From positions 1 through 50,881 of the forward strand of contig CAZDUA010000029.1 in the NCBI GenBank assembly GCA_964508495.1: 50,881 bases of DNA, written 5' to 3'. Position 1 is the first letter of the stretch. Every line of letters starts with the position of its first letter. Below are positions 33,150 to 41,585 of this stretch, in pieces. The notes beneath the pieces are model-generated. The model was not told the DNA's origin and did not search any database. It was given only the letters and a program-made list of their open reading frames with translations. The position numbers and the translations under genes were made by a program. Source of the stretch: CABMGU01 sp964508495. Lineage in GTDB: Archaea > Nanobdellota > Nanobdellia > Woesearchaeales > ARS49.

Positions 33150-33623
33150 ATGCCAGAAGAAACCTTTGCACCAGCACCGCCAGAACCCGCCAAGAAGGGA
33201 ATGTTCGGAGGAAAACAGCCTCCGGCTATGCCAGACATCAGCGGGATGACAGAACAAGTCAACATGATGGCGGCAAGAGTAAGAATAGGAGAAGAAAGAT
33301 ACAGTGAACTACGAAAAAAACTTCTAGTAGTAGAGCAAAACATGCTCTCAAACCAAAAAAAATTCGTGACAGAAATAAAATCATTACAAACAGAAATGAA
33401 CGAGTTCAAAAGAACAATACAAGCAGTAGAAGACAAAATCATTACAATCATCAAAGAACTAAGACTTACAGCAAGAAAAGAAGACATAGACGTGATGAAG
33501 CGGTATTTGGACCTCTGGAACCCAGTCAAGTTCATAACGAGCCAACAAGTAGAAAGAATAATAGATGAGAAACTAGGCAAAAACGAAGAAACACTAAAAC
33601 CCAACTACGACAGCCCATCATAA
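33150..33623 (+). CDS. Coiled-coil protein next to the secretion ATPase
   Basis: A 157-residue soluble protein. A Pro-rich N-terminus (residues 1-30) is followed by a long helix with heptads (about 40-115) and a C-terminal RYLDLWNPVKFITSQQVERI motif. It is divergent from the ATPase gene and points toward the next coiled-coil gene. I recall similar proteins beside secretion ATPases in related archaea, but cannot name a family. It could be a cytoplasmic adaptor comparable with ArlC/D/E scaffold proteins; that is inference. Two TATA-like boxes lie upstream at 33115-33140. Confidence 0.75.
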   Translation: MPEETFAPAPPEPAKKGMFGGKQPPAMPDISGMTEQVNMMAARVRIGEERYSELRKKLLVVEQNMLSNQKKFVTEIKSLQTEMNEFKRTIQAVEDKIITIIKELRLTARKEDIDVMKRYLDLWNPVKFITSQQVERIIDEKLGKNEETLKPNYDSPS

Positions 33624-33675
33624 GCAAACCTTTAAAAGCATTAAATTCACAGTTTAACAAAAAGAGTTGAACCAA

Positions 33676-34317
33676 ATGGCACTAATGGATATGTTCAAAA
33701 AGAAAAAACCAGACACACCAGGTTATCCTATGCCTGGAATGCCAGGTCAAGCACCAATGCCAGGAGAAATGCCACCGCCAATGCCAACAGAAGTACCAAT
33801 CTCGCAAGTAGCCAGCATGCAAATACAAGGGCTCACGAACAACCAAATCATACAATCACTGCAAAGACAAGGCTACCAGCCAACACAAATATATGACGCC
33901 CTGGCACAAGCAGAAGCAAAAAGAAGCATAGAGCCAATGGAAGCACCAGGCGAAATGCCTCCGCAAAGAACAGAAATGAGACAAGCACCCACTCATCCAG
34001 AATCAGAAGCAGTCGTAGAACAAATCATAGAAGAAAAATGGCACGAACTGCAAAAAGACCTAGTCAAATTTAATGAATGGAAGGACATGATGACATCAAG
34101 AATGGACAAGCTTGAACAAAGCACGACAGATATGAAAACAGACCTTGACGGACTCCACAAAGCAATAGTTGCGCGCATAGGAGAGTACGACAAAACACTA
34201 ATGGACGTCGGAACAGAAATCAAAGCCATGGAAAAAGTCTTCCAAAAAGTACTACCAGAACTCACAGGGAACATTCAAGAACTTTCTAGAATAACCAAAA
34301 ACGTAAAAGGAAAATAA
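33676..34317 (+). CDS. Coiled-coil protein with Pro/Met-rich linker and helical module
   Basis: ATG 33676 is preferred to TTG 33667 (213 residues). The protein has a basic start (MFKKKKPD), a Pro/Met/Gly-rich linker (residues about 12-45), a helical module QGLTNNQIIQSLQRQGYQPT around 52-80 similar in pattern to the N-terminus of the ABC ATPase at 14977, and a C-terminal coiled coil (about 115-205). No membrane segment. A CCTTTAAAAG box lies upstream. Next to a secretion ATPase, it may be an adaptor at the membrane platform; not shown by sequence. It ends 1 base before the convergent membrane gene. Confidence 0.72.
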   Translation: MALMDMFKKKKPDTPGYPMPGMPGQAPMPGEMPPPMPTEVPISQVASMQIQGLTNNQIIQSLQRQGYQPTQIYDALAQAEAKRSIEPMEAPGEMPPQRTEMRQAPTHPESEAVVEQIIEEKWHELQKDLVKFNEWKDMMTSRMDKLEQSTTDMKTDLDGLHKAIVARIGEYDKTLMDVGTEIKAMEKVFQKVLPELTGNIQELSRITKNVKGK

Positions 34318-34318
34318 G

Positions 34319-34873
34319 TCATTCAGATTTCGTCATCTGCCGAATAGTAAAGAACGCAATCATAAGCACCAATACCATTCCAAGAACTTTAGTATGGAAC
34401 AAAGTCTGCCAAAAACCATACGCTTCATCCGCAGGCTTCACATAACCAGTAACGTTGTCACCTTCTGCCAAAGTTCTGAAACCCTTTTCTTCATTAATAA
34501 CGGCAACAAGAGAGCCAACGCCGATAATAATCATAATTGCCATGACCCAGGTGCCAATGCCGAACTCTCCCTCTGTAACAAACGCAGTAATAGCCTTCTG
34601 GTCATAACCGAACATCATGAAAGCCAAGATAAACAAAATTGTGAAAATTACGAACAACACGAACCAAGGCGCCATCAAATTAATAGTCTTAATAGCGATC
34701 GGCGAAAGCAAAGTCATAATAGCAGTAATAATAGCAATCAACGCGGCCATGCCCTGCTTTTCCTTAAACCAAGCAGTCTGAGACAAAACAGCATAAACAA
34801 GAACCAAAACTAGCAAAAACGGAAAAACACCGCCAAACTGCTTCAACACTGAAATGTCCAAAGGCGTTGCCAT
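34319..34873 (-). CDS. Tandem-family membrane protein 4 (most divergent)
   Basis: A 184-residue protein with about five hydrophobic segments. Its start FGGVFPFLLVLVLVYAVLSQT parallels the PFILIFTIIFAVLQR motif of the three genes upstream, so it is probably a remote fourth member. It lacks the LRDP..QA motif of two of its neighbours. It begins at TAATG, overlapping the previous stop codon, behind a GGAGGAG site, which implies tight coupling. It is the last gene of the membrane operon that lies opposite the two coiled-coil genes. Function unknown. Confidence 0.75.
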   Translation of the reverse strand: MATPLDISVLKQFGGVFPFLLVLVLVYAVLSQTAWFKEKQGMAALIAIITAIMTLLSPIAIKTINLMAPWFVLFVIFTILFILAFMMFGYDQKAITAFVTEGEFGIGTWVMAIMIIIGVGSLVAVINEEKGFRTLAEGDNVTGYVKPADEAYGFWQTLFHTKVLGMVLVLMIAFFTIRQMTKSE

Positions 34874-35535
34874 TACTTAATCTCCTCCATCAAACTCGTA
34901 ACTCTCTTATGCACAGGCTCTCCACCTTCTTCTCTCATCACAAACCAGCCAACCAAGCCCATAACGAGCAAAACGATAATACCTGCCTGAATGGCAGGGT
35001 CACGAAGCCAGTTAAATGCGGGGAAAGTATTCGGAAACACGGCCATCAAAATAACAAAAGAAAGTATAACTGCTGCAATCATTCCAATAATCTTGTACAT
35101 AGCGTTAGGAACTGTGGCACCAGAAATGCCAAACAACAAAGCAATCACTAAAACAGCAACAATAAGAATCACAGTCTGAGGCAAAAACTTGTTAATCAAA
35201 TTAATAGGATCCAAATCAGGCGGGTAAACACCAGCAGCATGAGGAATAGTAACACCTAACGCAATAACCATGGCAACAACAGCGTTTAATTTCCTTTCAG
35301 GCTCGTAAACAGGAACTTGTTTTGCATCAGCACCAGTGCCAACAGTCTTAGTCTCAGGAGAACCATCAGCCTTCAATTTATTTTTCCTAAACAAAGCGAC
35401 TCGCTGAAGAATGCCCCAAATCAAAGCAAAAATCAACAAAAAAGGAAGAATAAAATCTATGAATCCAAAGTCCTGAAGGTATTGAAACGCACCTCTTAAA
35501 CTTTGTCCGCCAGTCGGATAACGTTCAAATGCCAT
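34873..35535 (-). CDS. Tandem-family membrane protein 3
   Basis: A 220-residue polytopic protein with about five hydrophobic segments. The first helix has ILPFLLIFALIWGILQR. The middle has DPINLINKFLPQTVILIV and the end WLRDPAIQAGIIVLLVMGLVGW, each also seen in the next-upstream gene, so these two are close paralogues. A loop of about 30 residues after the first helix pair is specific to this copy. The spacing to the upstream stop is only 4 bases. Function unknown; genomic pairing with the secretion ATPase suggests a membrane platform role. Confidence 0.75.
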   Translation of the reverse strand: MAFERYPTGGQSLRGAFQYLQDFGFIDFILPFLLIFALIWGILQRVALFRKNKLKADGSPETKTVGTGADAKQVPVYEPERKLNAVVAMVIALGVTIPHAAGVYPPDLDPINLINKFLPQTVILIVAVLVIALLFGISGATVPNAMYKIIGMIAAVILSFVILMAVFPNTFPAFNWLRDPAIQAGIIVLLVMGLVGWFVMREEGGEPVHKRVTSLMEEIK

Positions 35536-35539
35536 AAGA

Positions 35540-36139
35540 TTATGGAGCGCCCATCCAGTTCTTTAGGAAACTCTTGAATGGCGTTTCGTTCGGCTTTGGA
35601 GGCTCTCTAATGATGAAGAATCCAACCAGACCAAGCACTAACAGTATGATGATTAAAGCTTGAACTGAAGGGTCACGCAAGAAACTAAACGTCGGCCACC
35701 AGCCAGGCAAGATAGCCATCAAAATCATGAAAACCAAAAAGCCCAAAGCAACAAGAGCAATAGCCCACAACATAACGCTAGGGATTTCTCCGCCAGCAAG
35801 GCCAAGCAGCAATACTACACACAAGATTGCCACAAGAATAACAGCAGTCTGAGGCAAGAAAGTATTGATAATGTTAACAGGGTCAGAGTCAGGACTGTAC
35901 AAGCCAGTAATATGAGGCACTACGACCATAGCGGCAATAACAAGAGCAATAATACCGTTAATACGCCTGTCGCCCTTTCTAGCGTCGCCTGTTCCTTCGC
36001 CAAACAATTTAACACGCTGCAAAACAGCAAAAATAATAGTGAAAATCAAGATGAAAGGCAGCAAGGCATCCAAGAAACCCCAATCTATCAAAGTCTGGAA
36101 AACACCTCTTCCCGCGTACGAACCATATTGGAACAACAT
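35540..36139 (-). CDS. Tandem-family membrane protein 2
   Basis: A 199-residue polytopic protein. LLPFILIFTIIFAVLQRVKLFG near residue 26 is shared with copy 1 and copy 3. DPVNIINTFLPQTAVILV and FLRDPSVQALIIILLVLGLVGF are shared with copy 3. The tail is basic and short. It starts at ATG 36139 behind a GAGGT site. It is the most typical member of the family and the best query for a database search. Confidence 0.77.
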   Translation of the reverse strand: MLFQYGSYAGRGVFQTLIDWGFLDALLPFILIFTIIFAVLQRVKLFGEGTGDARKGDRRINGIIALVIAAMVVVPHITGLYSPDSDPVNIINTFLPQTAVILVAILCVVLLLGLAGGEIPSVMLWAIALVALGFLVFMILMAILPGWWPTFSFLRDPSVQALIIILLVLGLVGFFIIREPPKPNETPFKSFLKNWMGAP

Positions 36140-36157
36140 TTTTGCTTACCTCTTTTT

Positions 36158-36727
36158 TTAATCCTTCTTAGGCTCTCTCATTATCCACACCATAAAGAGA
36201 ATCACTACGATTATTAAAACTATCGCAGCAACAGCAGCATTAGTGTAAAACTGGGAAAGCCAATCCCAGAACACTTCAAGCCACGTTCTCCCATCCTCAG
36301 CAGTAACTGCATCCAAAAATATGAAAACAATCGCAATAGCAATAACGACCATGAAGCCAGTACGCCAAGCATCCTTAAGCGCGACACCCTCGGTATCGAC
36401 TTCCGTCCTAGTGTAGAACGTGCCAACCATCATCAAGAAGAACACGATTAACAGCAAAAGAACAACAATCTCACTGCTAATCTTAGTAATAGCCTCAACA
36501 AGCTTAGAACTTGCGACAACCATGAAAGCAATGACAAACGCAGTCATAGCGTTCAAATTCTTCTTCGTAAACTCCTTCTTGTCCTTTCCAAGCTCAATGC
36601 CGAAAATCTTAGTACGCTCAAGAATAGCAAACATTATGGTAAAAACAAGAATGAACGGCAACAATACATCATAAACGCCCAGCTCCCTGAAGAATTCAAG
36701 CACGTTTCCTAATACAGTATCAGCCAT
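36158..36727 (-). CDS. Tandem-family membrane protein 1
   Basis: A 189-residue polytopic protein. DVLLPFILVFTIMFAILERT near residue 20 matches the family; the rest differs, with a charged KDKKEFTKKNLNA loop and a Trp-rich amphipathic segment (WLEVFWDWLSQF) before the last helix. The C-terminus MREPKKD resembles the IREP/MREE ends of copies 2 and 3. First gene of the operon, with a TTATATAAG box on the minus strand about 45 bp upstream, divergent from the translin gene. Confidence 0.77.
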   Translation of the reverse strand: MADTVLGNVLEFFRELGVYDVLLPFILVFTIMFAILERTKIFGIELGKDKKEFTKKNLNAMTAFVIAFMVVASSKLVEAITKISSEIVVLLLLIVFFLMMVGTFYTRTEVDTEGVALKDAWRTGFMVVIAIAIVFIFLDAVTAEDGRTWLEVFWDWLSQFYTNAAVAAIVLIIVVILFMVWIMREPKKD

Positions 36728-36765
36728 GGTTCACACACTCTTTTGCTTCACTAATGGATTCTGTA

Positions 36766-36798
36766 CTTATATAAACCTTTCTGTGGCAACATTTATAA
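36766..36798. promoter_or_regulatory. Divergent promoter pair (membrane operon and translin gene)
   Basis: TTATATAAA at about 36767-36775 serves the minus-strand membrane operon. ATTTATAAAT at 36789-36798 is about 27 bp before ATG 36822 and serves the translin gene as a leaderless transcript. Confidence 0.5.
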
Positions 36799-36821
36799 AT
36801 CACGACGAGTGCGAACGAACT

Positions 36822-37400
36822 ATGATAAATAAGAAAATGTTTGAAGAAATGCGCACATACATGGAAGCGTTTGACAAACAAAGAGAAAGCCTCATAGCAG
36901 ACAGCAGAATAGTGCTCAAAGCCAGCAAAGCAGCAATATACGCGGCACACAGAGCAGACATGAAAGAAGCAGACAATTTGCTCGCAGAAGCCAAAGCAAC
37001 AATCAAAAAAATTGACGCTTTACTAAAAAAAGACCCACATTTAGCCAACAGCACAGGAGCACATTCAGACGCACTAGAAGAATACACAGAAGCGGCCTGC
37101 TATACACACTATTTGAAAACAAAAGAAATACCAACAGCAAAACAACTAGGAGTAGACACTGAAATCTACCTACCTGCACTATCAGACGTTGTAGGCGAGC
37201 TTGTCAGAAAAGCAGTCAATAGCGCAATAAAATCAGACTACAAAACAGCACTCGAAATAAAAGAATTCGTAACAGACCTATACGCAGAACTAATGCTATT
37301 TGACTGGAGAAACACGCCAGTACGCAAGAAATTTGACGCCATCAAATACGGACTAGAAAAACTAGAAGACCTTTCTTTGAAAATTAAGTTTAAACAATGA
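36822..37400 (+). CDS. Translin family RNA/DNA-binding protein
   Basis: ATG 36822 (192 residues) is chosen over the longer frame from 36726 because a TATA box lies 27 bp upstream of it, inside the longer frame. The all-helical sequence and the ending LFDWRNTPVRKKFDAIKYGL match the archaeal translin/Trax family (COG2178). These octameric proteins bind nucleic acid; some Trax-like members are ribonucleases. The mid-region EYTEAACYTHYLKTKEIP is characteristic. Its stop overlaps the HAD gene as ATGA, so the two are made together. Confidence 0.9.
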   Translation: MINKKMFEEMRTYMEAFDKQRESLIADSRIVLKASKAAIYAAHRADMKEADNLLAEAKATIKKIDALLKKDPHLANSTGAHSDALEEYTEAACYTHYLKTKEIPTAKQLGVDTEIYLPALSDVVGELVRKAVNSAIKSDYKTALEIKEFVTDLYAELMLFDWRNTPVRKKFDAIKYGLEKLEDLSLKIKFKQ

Positions 37401-38050
37401 TACACATTGCATTTGACTGGGATGGCACGATAGCTAAAAAAGAAGCAGTAGAAGAAGCAAACATCAGAAGGTGCAAAACCCTTGATATTTCTATACCATT
37501 AGAAAAACTGCGCGAAATGCAAAAAACACACGCGCACTACGAAATCAACAAAGAAGCAATCAGAAAATACACGGGAGTAACAGACGAAAGAATACAGACA
37601 ATCATCATGACAAACCTGTTCCACCTGCATTATCTCGGCGTTGTCAACGAGTGGAAAGACAAAATACTCTATGAAGGAATGAAAGAAGTACTCAAAGAAC
37701 TCAAAAAAGCAGGAACAACAATGTCAATTGTCACAACACTAAGAGCAGACATCATAGAACCAACACTAGACGTTCTCGGAATGCGAAACTTCTTCGGCGC
37801 AGTGTACGGCAACACGCCAGACCTAATCTACAAAAAAGAAGACTTACTAAAAAAAGCACTAACCGACTGCGGAGAAGTACACCTAATGATAGGAGACAGA
37901 GAAGAAGACATGAAAGCAGGCAGGGCGGTCAAAGCAAAAACTGCATTCGCAGGATGGGGCCACGGAGAACTAACAGACAAAAAACTAGCAGATGTTGTAC
38001 TAGAATCGCCCAAAGACATACTTACATTCACCAAATCATCGCCGACATAG
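37397..38050 (+). CDS. HAD-superfamily hydrolase
   Basis: A 217-residue phosphatase-type protein. Motif I is DWDGT with nucleophile Asp7 and Asp9, motif II VTTLRAD supplies the Thr, Lys is in the KKEDLLKKA helix, and motif IV is GDREEDMKAG. A helical cap between residues 15 and 90 fits class I HAD enzymes such as phosphoglycolate phosphatase-like proteins. The substrate is unknown. It is coupled to translin by ATGA. Its last codons form part of a small hairpin (GCCGAC/GTCGGC, 38041-38055). Confidence 0.9.
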   Translation: MIHIAFDWDGTIAKKEAVEEANIRRCKTLDISIPLEKLREMQKTHAHYEINKEAIRKYTGVTDERIQTIIMTNLFHLHYLGVVNEWKDKILYEGMKEVLKELKKAGTTMSIVTTLRADIIEPTLDVLGMRNFFGAVYGNTPDLIYKKEDLLKKALTDCGEVHLMIGDREEDMKAGRAVKAKTAFAGWGHGELTDKKLADVVLESPKDILTFTKSSPT

Positions 38051-38058
38051 TCGGCGGG

Positions 38059-38085
38059 GCCACGCTGAGCTTGCTCAGCGATGGC
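38059..38085 (+). terminator. GC-rich hairpin with CUUG tetraloop before aspS
   Basis: GCCA (38059-38062) pairs with TGGC (38082-38085). After a bulged A (38081), CGCTGAG (38063-38069) pairs with CTCAGCG (38074-38080) around a CTTG loop. It lies between the HAD gene and the aspS TATA box and may end or stabilise the upstream transcript. The layout of outer 4 bp, single 3' bulge, 7 bp and a stable tetraloop matches the hairpin at 17869. Confidence 0.5.
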
Positions 38086-38095
38086 TTTATAAATA
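38086..38095 (+). promoter_or_regulatory. TATA box of the aspS-gatCAB operon
   Basis: TTTATAAATA centred about 27 bp before ATG 38117, predicting a leaderless mRNA. It begins one base after the upstream hairpin and lies inside a small inverted repeat GGCT...AGCC. Confidence 0.6.
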
Positions 38096-38116
38096 GCCAA
38101 AATCCGCTTAATTCTC

Positions 38117-39886
38117 ATGAAAAGAACACACACTTGCGGAGAATTAACCAAGAAAGAACTCCAAAAAGAAGTCACACTGTCAGGCTGGGTGAACACAAGA
38201 AGAGACCACGGAGGCATCATATTCATAGACTTGCGAGACAGATACGGAATAACACAAGTAGTCATAGATCCTTCTCATAAAAAAGAAGCACACCAAGAAT
38301 CAGAAAAACTAGGAAGAGAATGGGTAATACAAGTCACAGGACACGTACGAGCAAGACCAGCAGGAATGACAAATTCCAAACTCGTCACAGGAGAAATTGA
38401 AGTTCTAGCAGACCACATTGAAATTTTGAACATTGCAGAAACACCACCGTTTGAAATCGATGACAGAACTCTAGCAAACGAAGAAATACGCCTGAAATAC
38501 AGATATTTGGACTTGCGCAGGCCAACAATGCAGAAAAGACTAATGCTAAGGCACAAAGCAGCACAAGCAGCAAGAGAATACATGACATCACAAAACTTTA
38601 TAGAAATAGAAACACCAATGCTCCAAAAAACAACACCAGGAGGAGCACGAGTGTTCAAAGTACCAAGCAGAGTACACCCAGGAAAATTCTTCGCACTACC
38701 AGAAAGCCCACAAATCTGCAAACAACTACTAATGGTCTCAGGAATGGATAGGTACTTCCAAATCGCAAAATGCCTACGCGACGAAGACTTACGAGCAGAC
38801 AGACAACCAGAATTTACACAAATAGACCTAGAAATGAGCTTTGTAGACGAAATAGACGTACAAACAACAGTTGAAAACTTATTATCACACCTTTTCAAAA
38901 AAACACTCAACACAACAATACCAATACCATTTCCAAGAATGACATTTCATGACGCAATGTCAAAATACGGCTCAGACAAGCCAGACTTACGATTCGGGCT
39001 AGAATTTGTAGAAGTAACCGACATAGTAAAACATTCAGACTTCGGAATTTTCAAGTCCGTAGCAGACAAAAAAGGCAAAATATTCTGCCTAAACGCAAAA
39101 GGAGCAAGCAAGTTCACCCGCACAGAAATCGAAGAACTAATTGAGATAGCAAAATTGTACAAACTGCCAGGACTCGCATGGATAAAAGTCACAGGCAAAA
39201 ATGTCCTCGAGAGCAGCATAGTCAAATATTTGTCAACAGCAATACAAGCACAATTGATTACTGCGGCAAACGCGCAAGAAGGAGACTTACTATTATTCGC
39301 AGCAGACGAATTTGAAAAAGCAGCAAACGCGCTCGGACAAGTAAGACTGCACATAGGCAAAAAACTCGGACTCGTAAAAGAAGGAGAATACAACTTCCTC
39401 TGGGTAACAGACTTCCCATTATACGAGTGGAACGAAGAAACAAACAGCTGGCAAGCAAGACACCACATCTTCACACACCCAAAAATAGAAGACATGGACA
39501 AACTAGAAACAGCGCCAGGAGAAGTACGCGCCAAAGCATACGACGTAATCTTAAACGGAACAGAAATCGGCGGAGGAAGCATCAGAATCCACAGAAAAGA
39601 CACACAAACGCGCGTGTTAAAAGTCATCGGCCTAGATTACGAAGCAGCAGAAAAAAGATTCGACTTCCTACTAACCGCGTTCAAATACGGCGCGCCACCA
39701 CACGGAGGCCTCGCAATAGGATTTGACAGACTAGTAGCACTAATGTGCGGAATTAACGACATCAGAGAAGTAATCGCGTTCCCAAGAAACAAAGCATCAG
39801 AGAATCCACTAGACGACAGCCCGCAAGACTGGACACCAGAATTTTTGAAAGAACTCAACTTGAAATTAGATATTGTTAAGAAATAA
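38117..39886 (+). CDS. aspS: Bacterial-type aspartyl-tRNA synthetase, probably non-discriminating
   Basis: A 589-residue class II enzyme of bacterial architecture: an OB-fold (GWVNTRRDHGG), the catalytic core with YRYLDLRRPTM and CLRDEDLRADRQPEFTQIDL, a GAD insertion around 290-420, and motif 3 GLAIGFDRLV. Archaeal AspRS are about 430 residues and lack the GAD insertion, so this gene is probably of bacterial origin. His31 in RRDHGG and Gly83 in RARPAGMTN match the residues known from Pseudomonas aeruginosa to permit charging of both tRNA-Asp and tRNA-Asn. With gatCAB immediately downstream, it likely feeds Asp-tRNA-Asn to transamidation. Confidence 0.94.
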   Translation: MKRTHTCGELTKKELQKEVTLSGWVNTRRDHGGIIFIDLRDRYGITQVVIDPSHKKEAHQESEKLGREWVIQVTGHVRARPAGMTNSKLVTGEIEVLADHIEILNIAETPPFEIDDRTLANEEIRLKYRYLDLRRPTMQKRLMLRHKAAQAAREYMTSQNFIEIETPMLQKTTPGGARVFKVPSRVHPGKFFALPESPQICKQLLMVSGMDRYFQIAKCLRDEDLRADRQPEFTQIDLEMSFVDEIDVQTTVENLLSHLFKKTLNTTIPIPFPRMTFHDAMSKYGSDKPDLRFGLEFVEVTDIVKHSDFGIFKSVADKKGKIFCLNAKGASKFTRTEIEELIEIAKLYKLPGLAWIKVTGKNVLESSIVKYLSTAIQAQLITAANAQEGDLLLFAADEFEKAANALGQVRLHIGKKLGLVKEGEYNFLWVTDFPLYEWNEETNSWQARHHIFTHPKIEDMDKLETAPGEVRAKAYDVILNGTEIGGGSIRIHRKDTQTRVLKVIGLDYEAAEKRFDFLLTAFKYGAPPHGGLAIGFDRLVALMCGINDIREVIAFPRNKASENPLDDSPQDWTPEFLKELNLKLDIVKK

Positions 39887-39891
39887 TATTC

Positions 39892-40176
39892 ATGGAAATC
39901 ACACCAGAACTAGTAAAAAGAGTTGCTGCAAACGCAAGACTAAACCTCAAAGAAGACGAAGTCAAAAAATTCGCAGCAGAAATGAAAGAAATACTCGCCA
40001 ACTTCGAAAAACTCTCAGAAGTAAACACTGACGGCGTAGAACCAAGCTTCCACCCAATACCAGTCAAAAACGTAACACGAGAAGACAAGCCAGGCAAATG
40101 CCTAGACCGAGAAGAAGCACTTTCTCTCACGCCTCACAAGAAAAACGGCTATTTCAGAGGCCCAAAAACAATATGA
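39892..40176 (+). CDS. gatC: Asp/Glu-tRNA amidotransferase subunit C
   Basis: A 94-residue GatC, the small belt subunit that holds GatA to GatB. The sequence ITPELVKRVAANARLNLKED, the helix AAEMKEILANFEKLSEVNTD and the VTREDKP motif are typical. It begins 5 bases after aspS, and its stop overlaps the gatA start as ATGA. An operon of aspS and all three amidotransferase genes supports a combined role in making Asn-tRNA. Confidence 0.92.
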   Translation: MEITPELVKRVAANARLNLKEDEVKKFAAEMKEILANFEKLSEVNTDGVEPSFHPIPVKNVTREDKPGKCLDREEALSLTPHKKNGYFRGPKTI

Positions 40177-41585
40177 TAAAAAAATTCGTAAAAGAAGCGC
40201 TCGCAGGAAAAATAGACCTGGTAGAACACACAGAAAAAGCACTGGAAGAAGCAGAAAAAATCAACAAAGAATACCACTACATAACCGCGTTTGCTGACGC
40301 AGTAGAAAGAGCAAAAGAACTACAAGAACAAGTCAAAAACGGAACAGCAAAAGGAAAACTATTCGGCGTTCTCATATCAGTCAAAGACAGCATCTGCGTA
40401 AAAGGAACAGAAACAACAGCAAGCTCAGCAATACTCAAAGGGTACAAGCCAGTATTCAACGCAACAGTAATACAAAAATGCCTGGACGAAGGCGCAATAA
40501 TCCTAGGAAAAACAGTCATGGACGAGTTCGGATTCGGAGGCTTCAGCACAAACGTAGGCAAAGGATACCAAAAACCACTAAATCCTTACGACAAGAAGAG
40601 GGCAACAGGCGGAAGCTCAGGAGGAGCAGCAGGACTAACAAAGAAATTCACATTCCCTCACATCGCACTCGGAGAAAGCACTGGCGGAAGCATAGTCAAC
40701 CCGGCATCATTCTGCGGAGTAGTAGGAATCTGCCCAACATACGGCAGAGTATCACGATACGGACTAATAGATTACGGAAACTCTCTGGACAAAGTCGGAA
40801 CACTTGCGCTGAATACTGAGGATGCCGCATTATTATTAGAAGTAATATCTGGCAGAGACTCACACGACAGCACAACAGCAGACCAACCAGTACACAATTA
40901 CTCAGAAACACCAGGAGCAATAAGCGGACTAAGAATAGGAATCGTAAAAGAAGCATACGGAGAAGGCATAGACAACAACGTAAGAAAACACGTACTTGAA
41001 GCAGTCTACAAACTAGAACAAAAAGGAGCAAGAAGAATAGAAATCTCTTTGCCAATAGGAATGAACTACGGAGTACCAACATACTTCACACTAGCACCAG
41101 CAGAAGCAAGCACAAACCTAGCAAAATACTGCGGAATAAGATACGGAGCAACAGAACAGCTAACGGGCAATTTTAATGAATATTTTTCCCGCGTGCGCAA
41201 CAACAATTTCGGAGAAGAAGCAAAAAGAAGACTATTACTAGGAACATTCGTACGACAAGCAGGATATCGCGACGCATTCTACGCAAAAGCGGCAAAAGTC
41301 AGAACAAAGATCATACAAGAATACGCAAACGCGTTCAAACAAGTAGATGTCATCATTACTCCAACAGTCGCAATACAAGCACCAACGTTTGACGAGGTAA
41401 AGAAATTAACACCGTTGCAAAACTTCATGATAGACTTGTTAACAGTCTCACCAAACCTGGCAGGACTGCCACACATGACAATACCAGTAGCAGAAGCAAA
41501 CGGGCTCCCAGTCGGAATGATGATAATCGGACCGCAATTCGGCGAACAAAAAATAATACAGGTGGCAAGAGCACATGAAAAGTGA
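40173..41585 (+). CDS. gatA: Asp/Glu-tRNA amidotransferase subunit A
   Basis: ATG 40173 (470 residues, ATGA overlap with gatC) is preferred over the in-frame extension to 40098. GatA is the amidase that releases ammonia from glutamine. The catalytic triad is visible: Lys71 (SVKDSICVKG), cis-Ser149 (GGSSGG) and nucleophile Ser173 (ESTGGS); the 24-residue spacing between the serines is as expected. Motif NPASFCGVVGICPTYGRVSR follows. It overlaps gatB by 11 bases. Confidence 0.95.
   Translation: MIKKFVKEALAGKIDLVEHTEKALEEAEKINKEYHYITAFADAVERAKELQEQVKNGTAKGKLFGVLISVKDSICVKGTETTASSAILKGYKPVFNATVIQKCLDEGAIILGKTVMDEFGFGGFSTNVGKGYQKPLNPYDKKRATGGSSGGAAGLTKKFTFPHIALGESTGGSIVNPASFCGVVGICPTYGRVSRYGLIDYGNSLDKVGTLALNTEDAALLLEVISGRDSHDSTTADQPVHNYSETPGAISGLRIGIVKEAYGEGIDNNVRKHVLEAVYKLEQKGARRIEISLPIGMNYGVPTYFTLAPAEASTNLAKYCGIRYGATEQLTGNFNEYFSRVRNNNFGEEAKRRLLLGTFVRQAGYRDAFYAKAAKVRTKIIQEYANAFKQVDVIITPTVAIQAPTFDEVKKLTPLQNFMIDLLTVSPNLAGLPHMTIPVAEANGLPVGMMIIGPQFGEQKIIQVARAHEK

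Noticed and set aside
36726..36821. N-terminal extension of the translin protein
   Set aside because: The region holds the TATA box for the real start at 36822, and its translation does not look like translin.
38947..39627. A 226-codon minus-strand frame inside aspS
   Set aside because: The plus-strand aspS is unambiguous along its whole length, so this is an antisense shadow.
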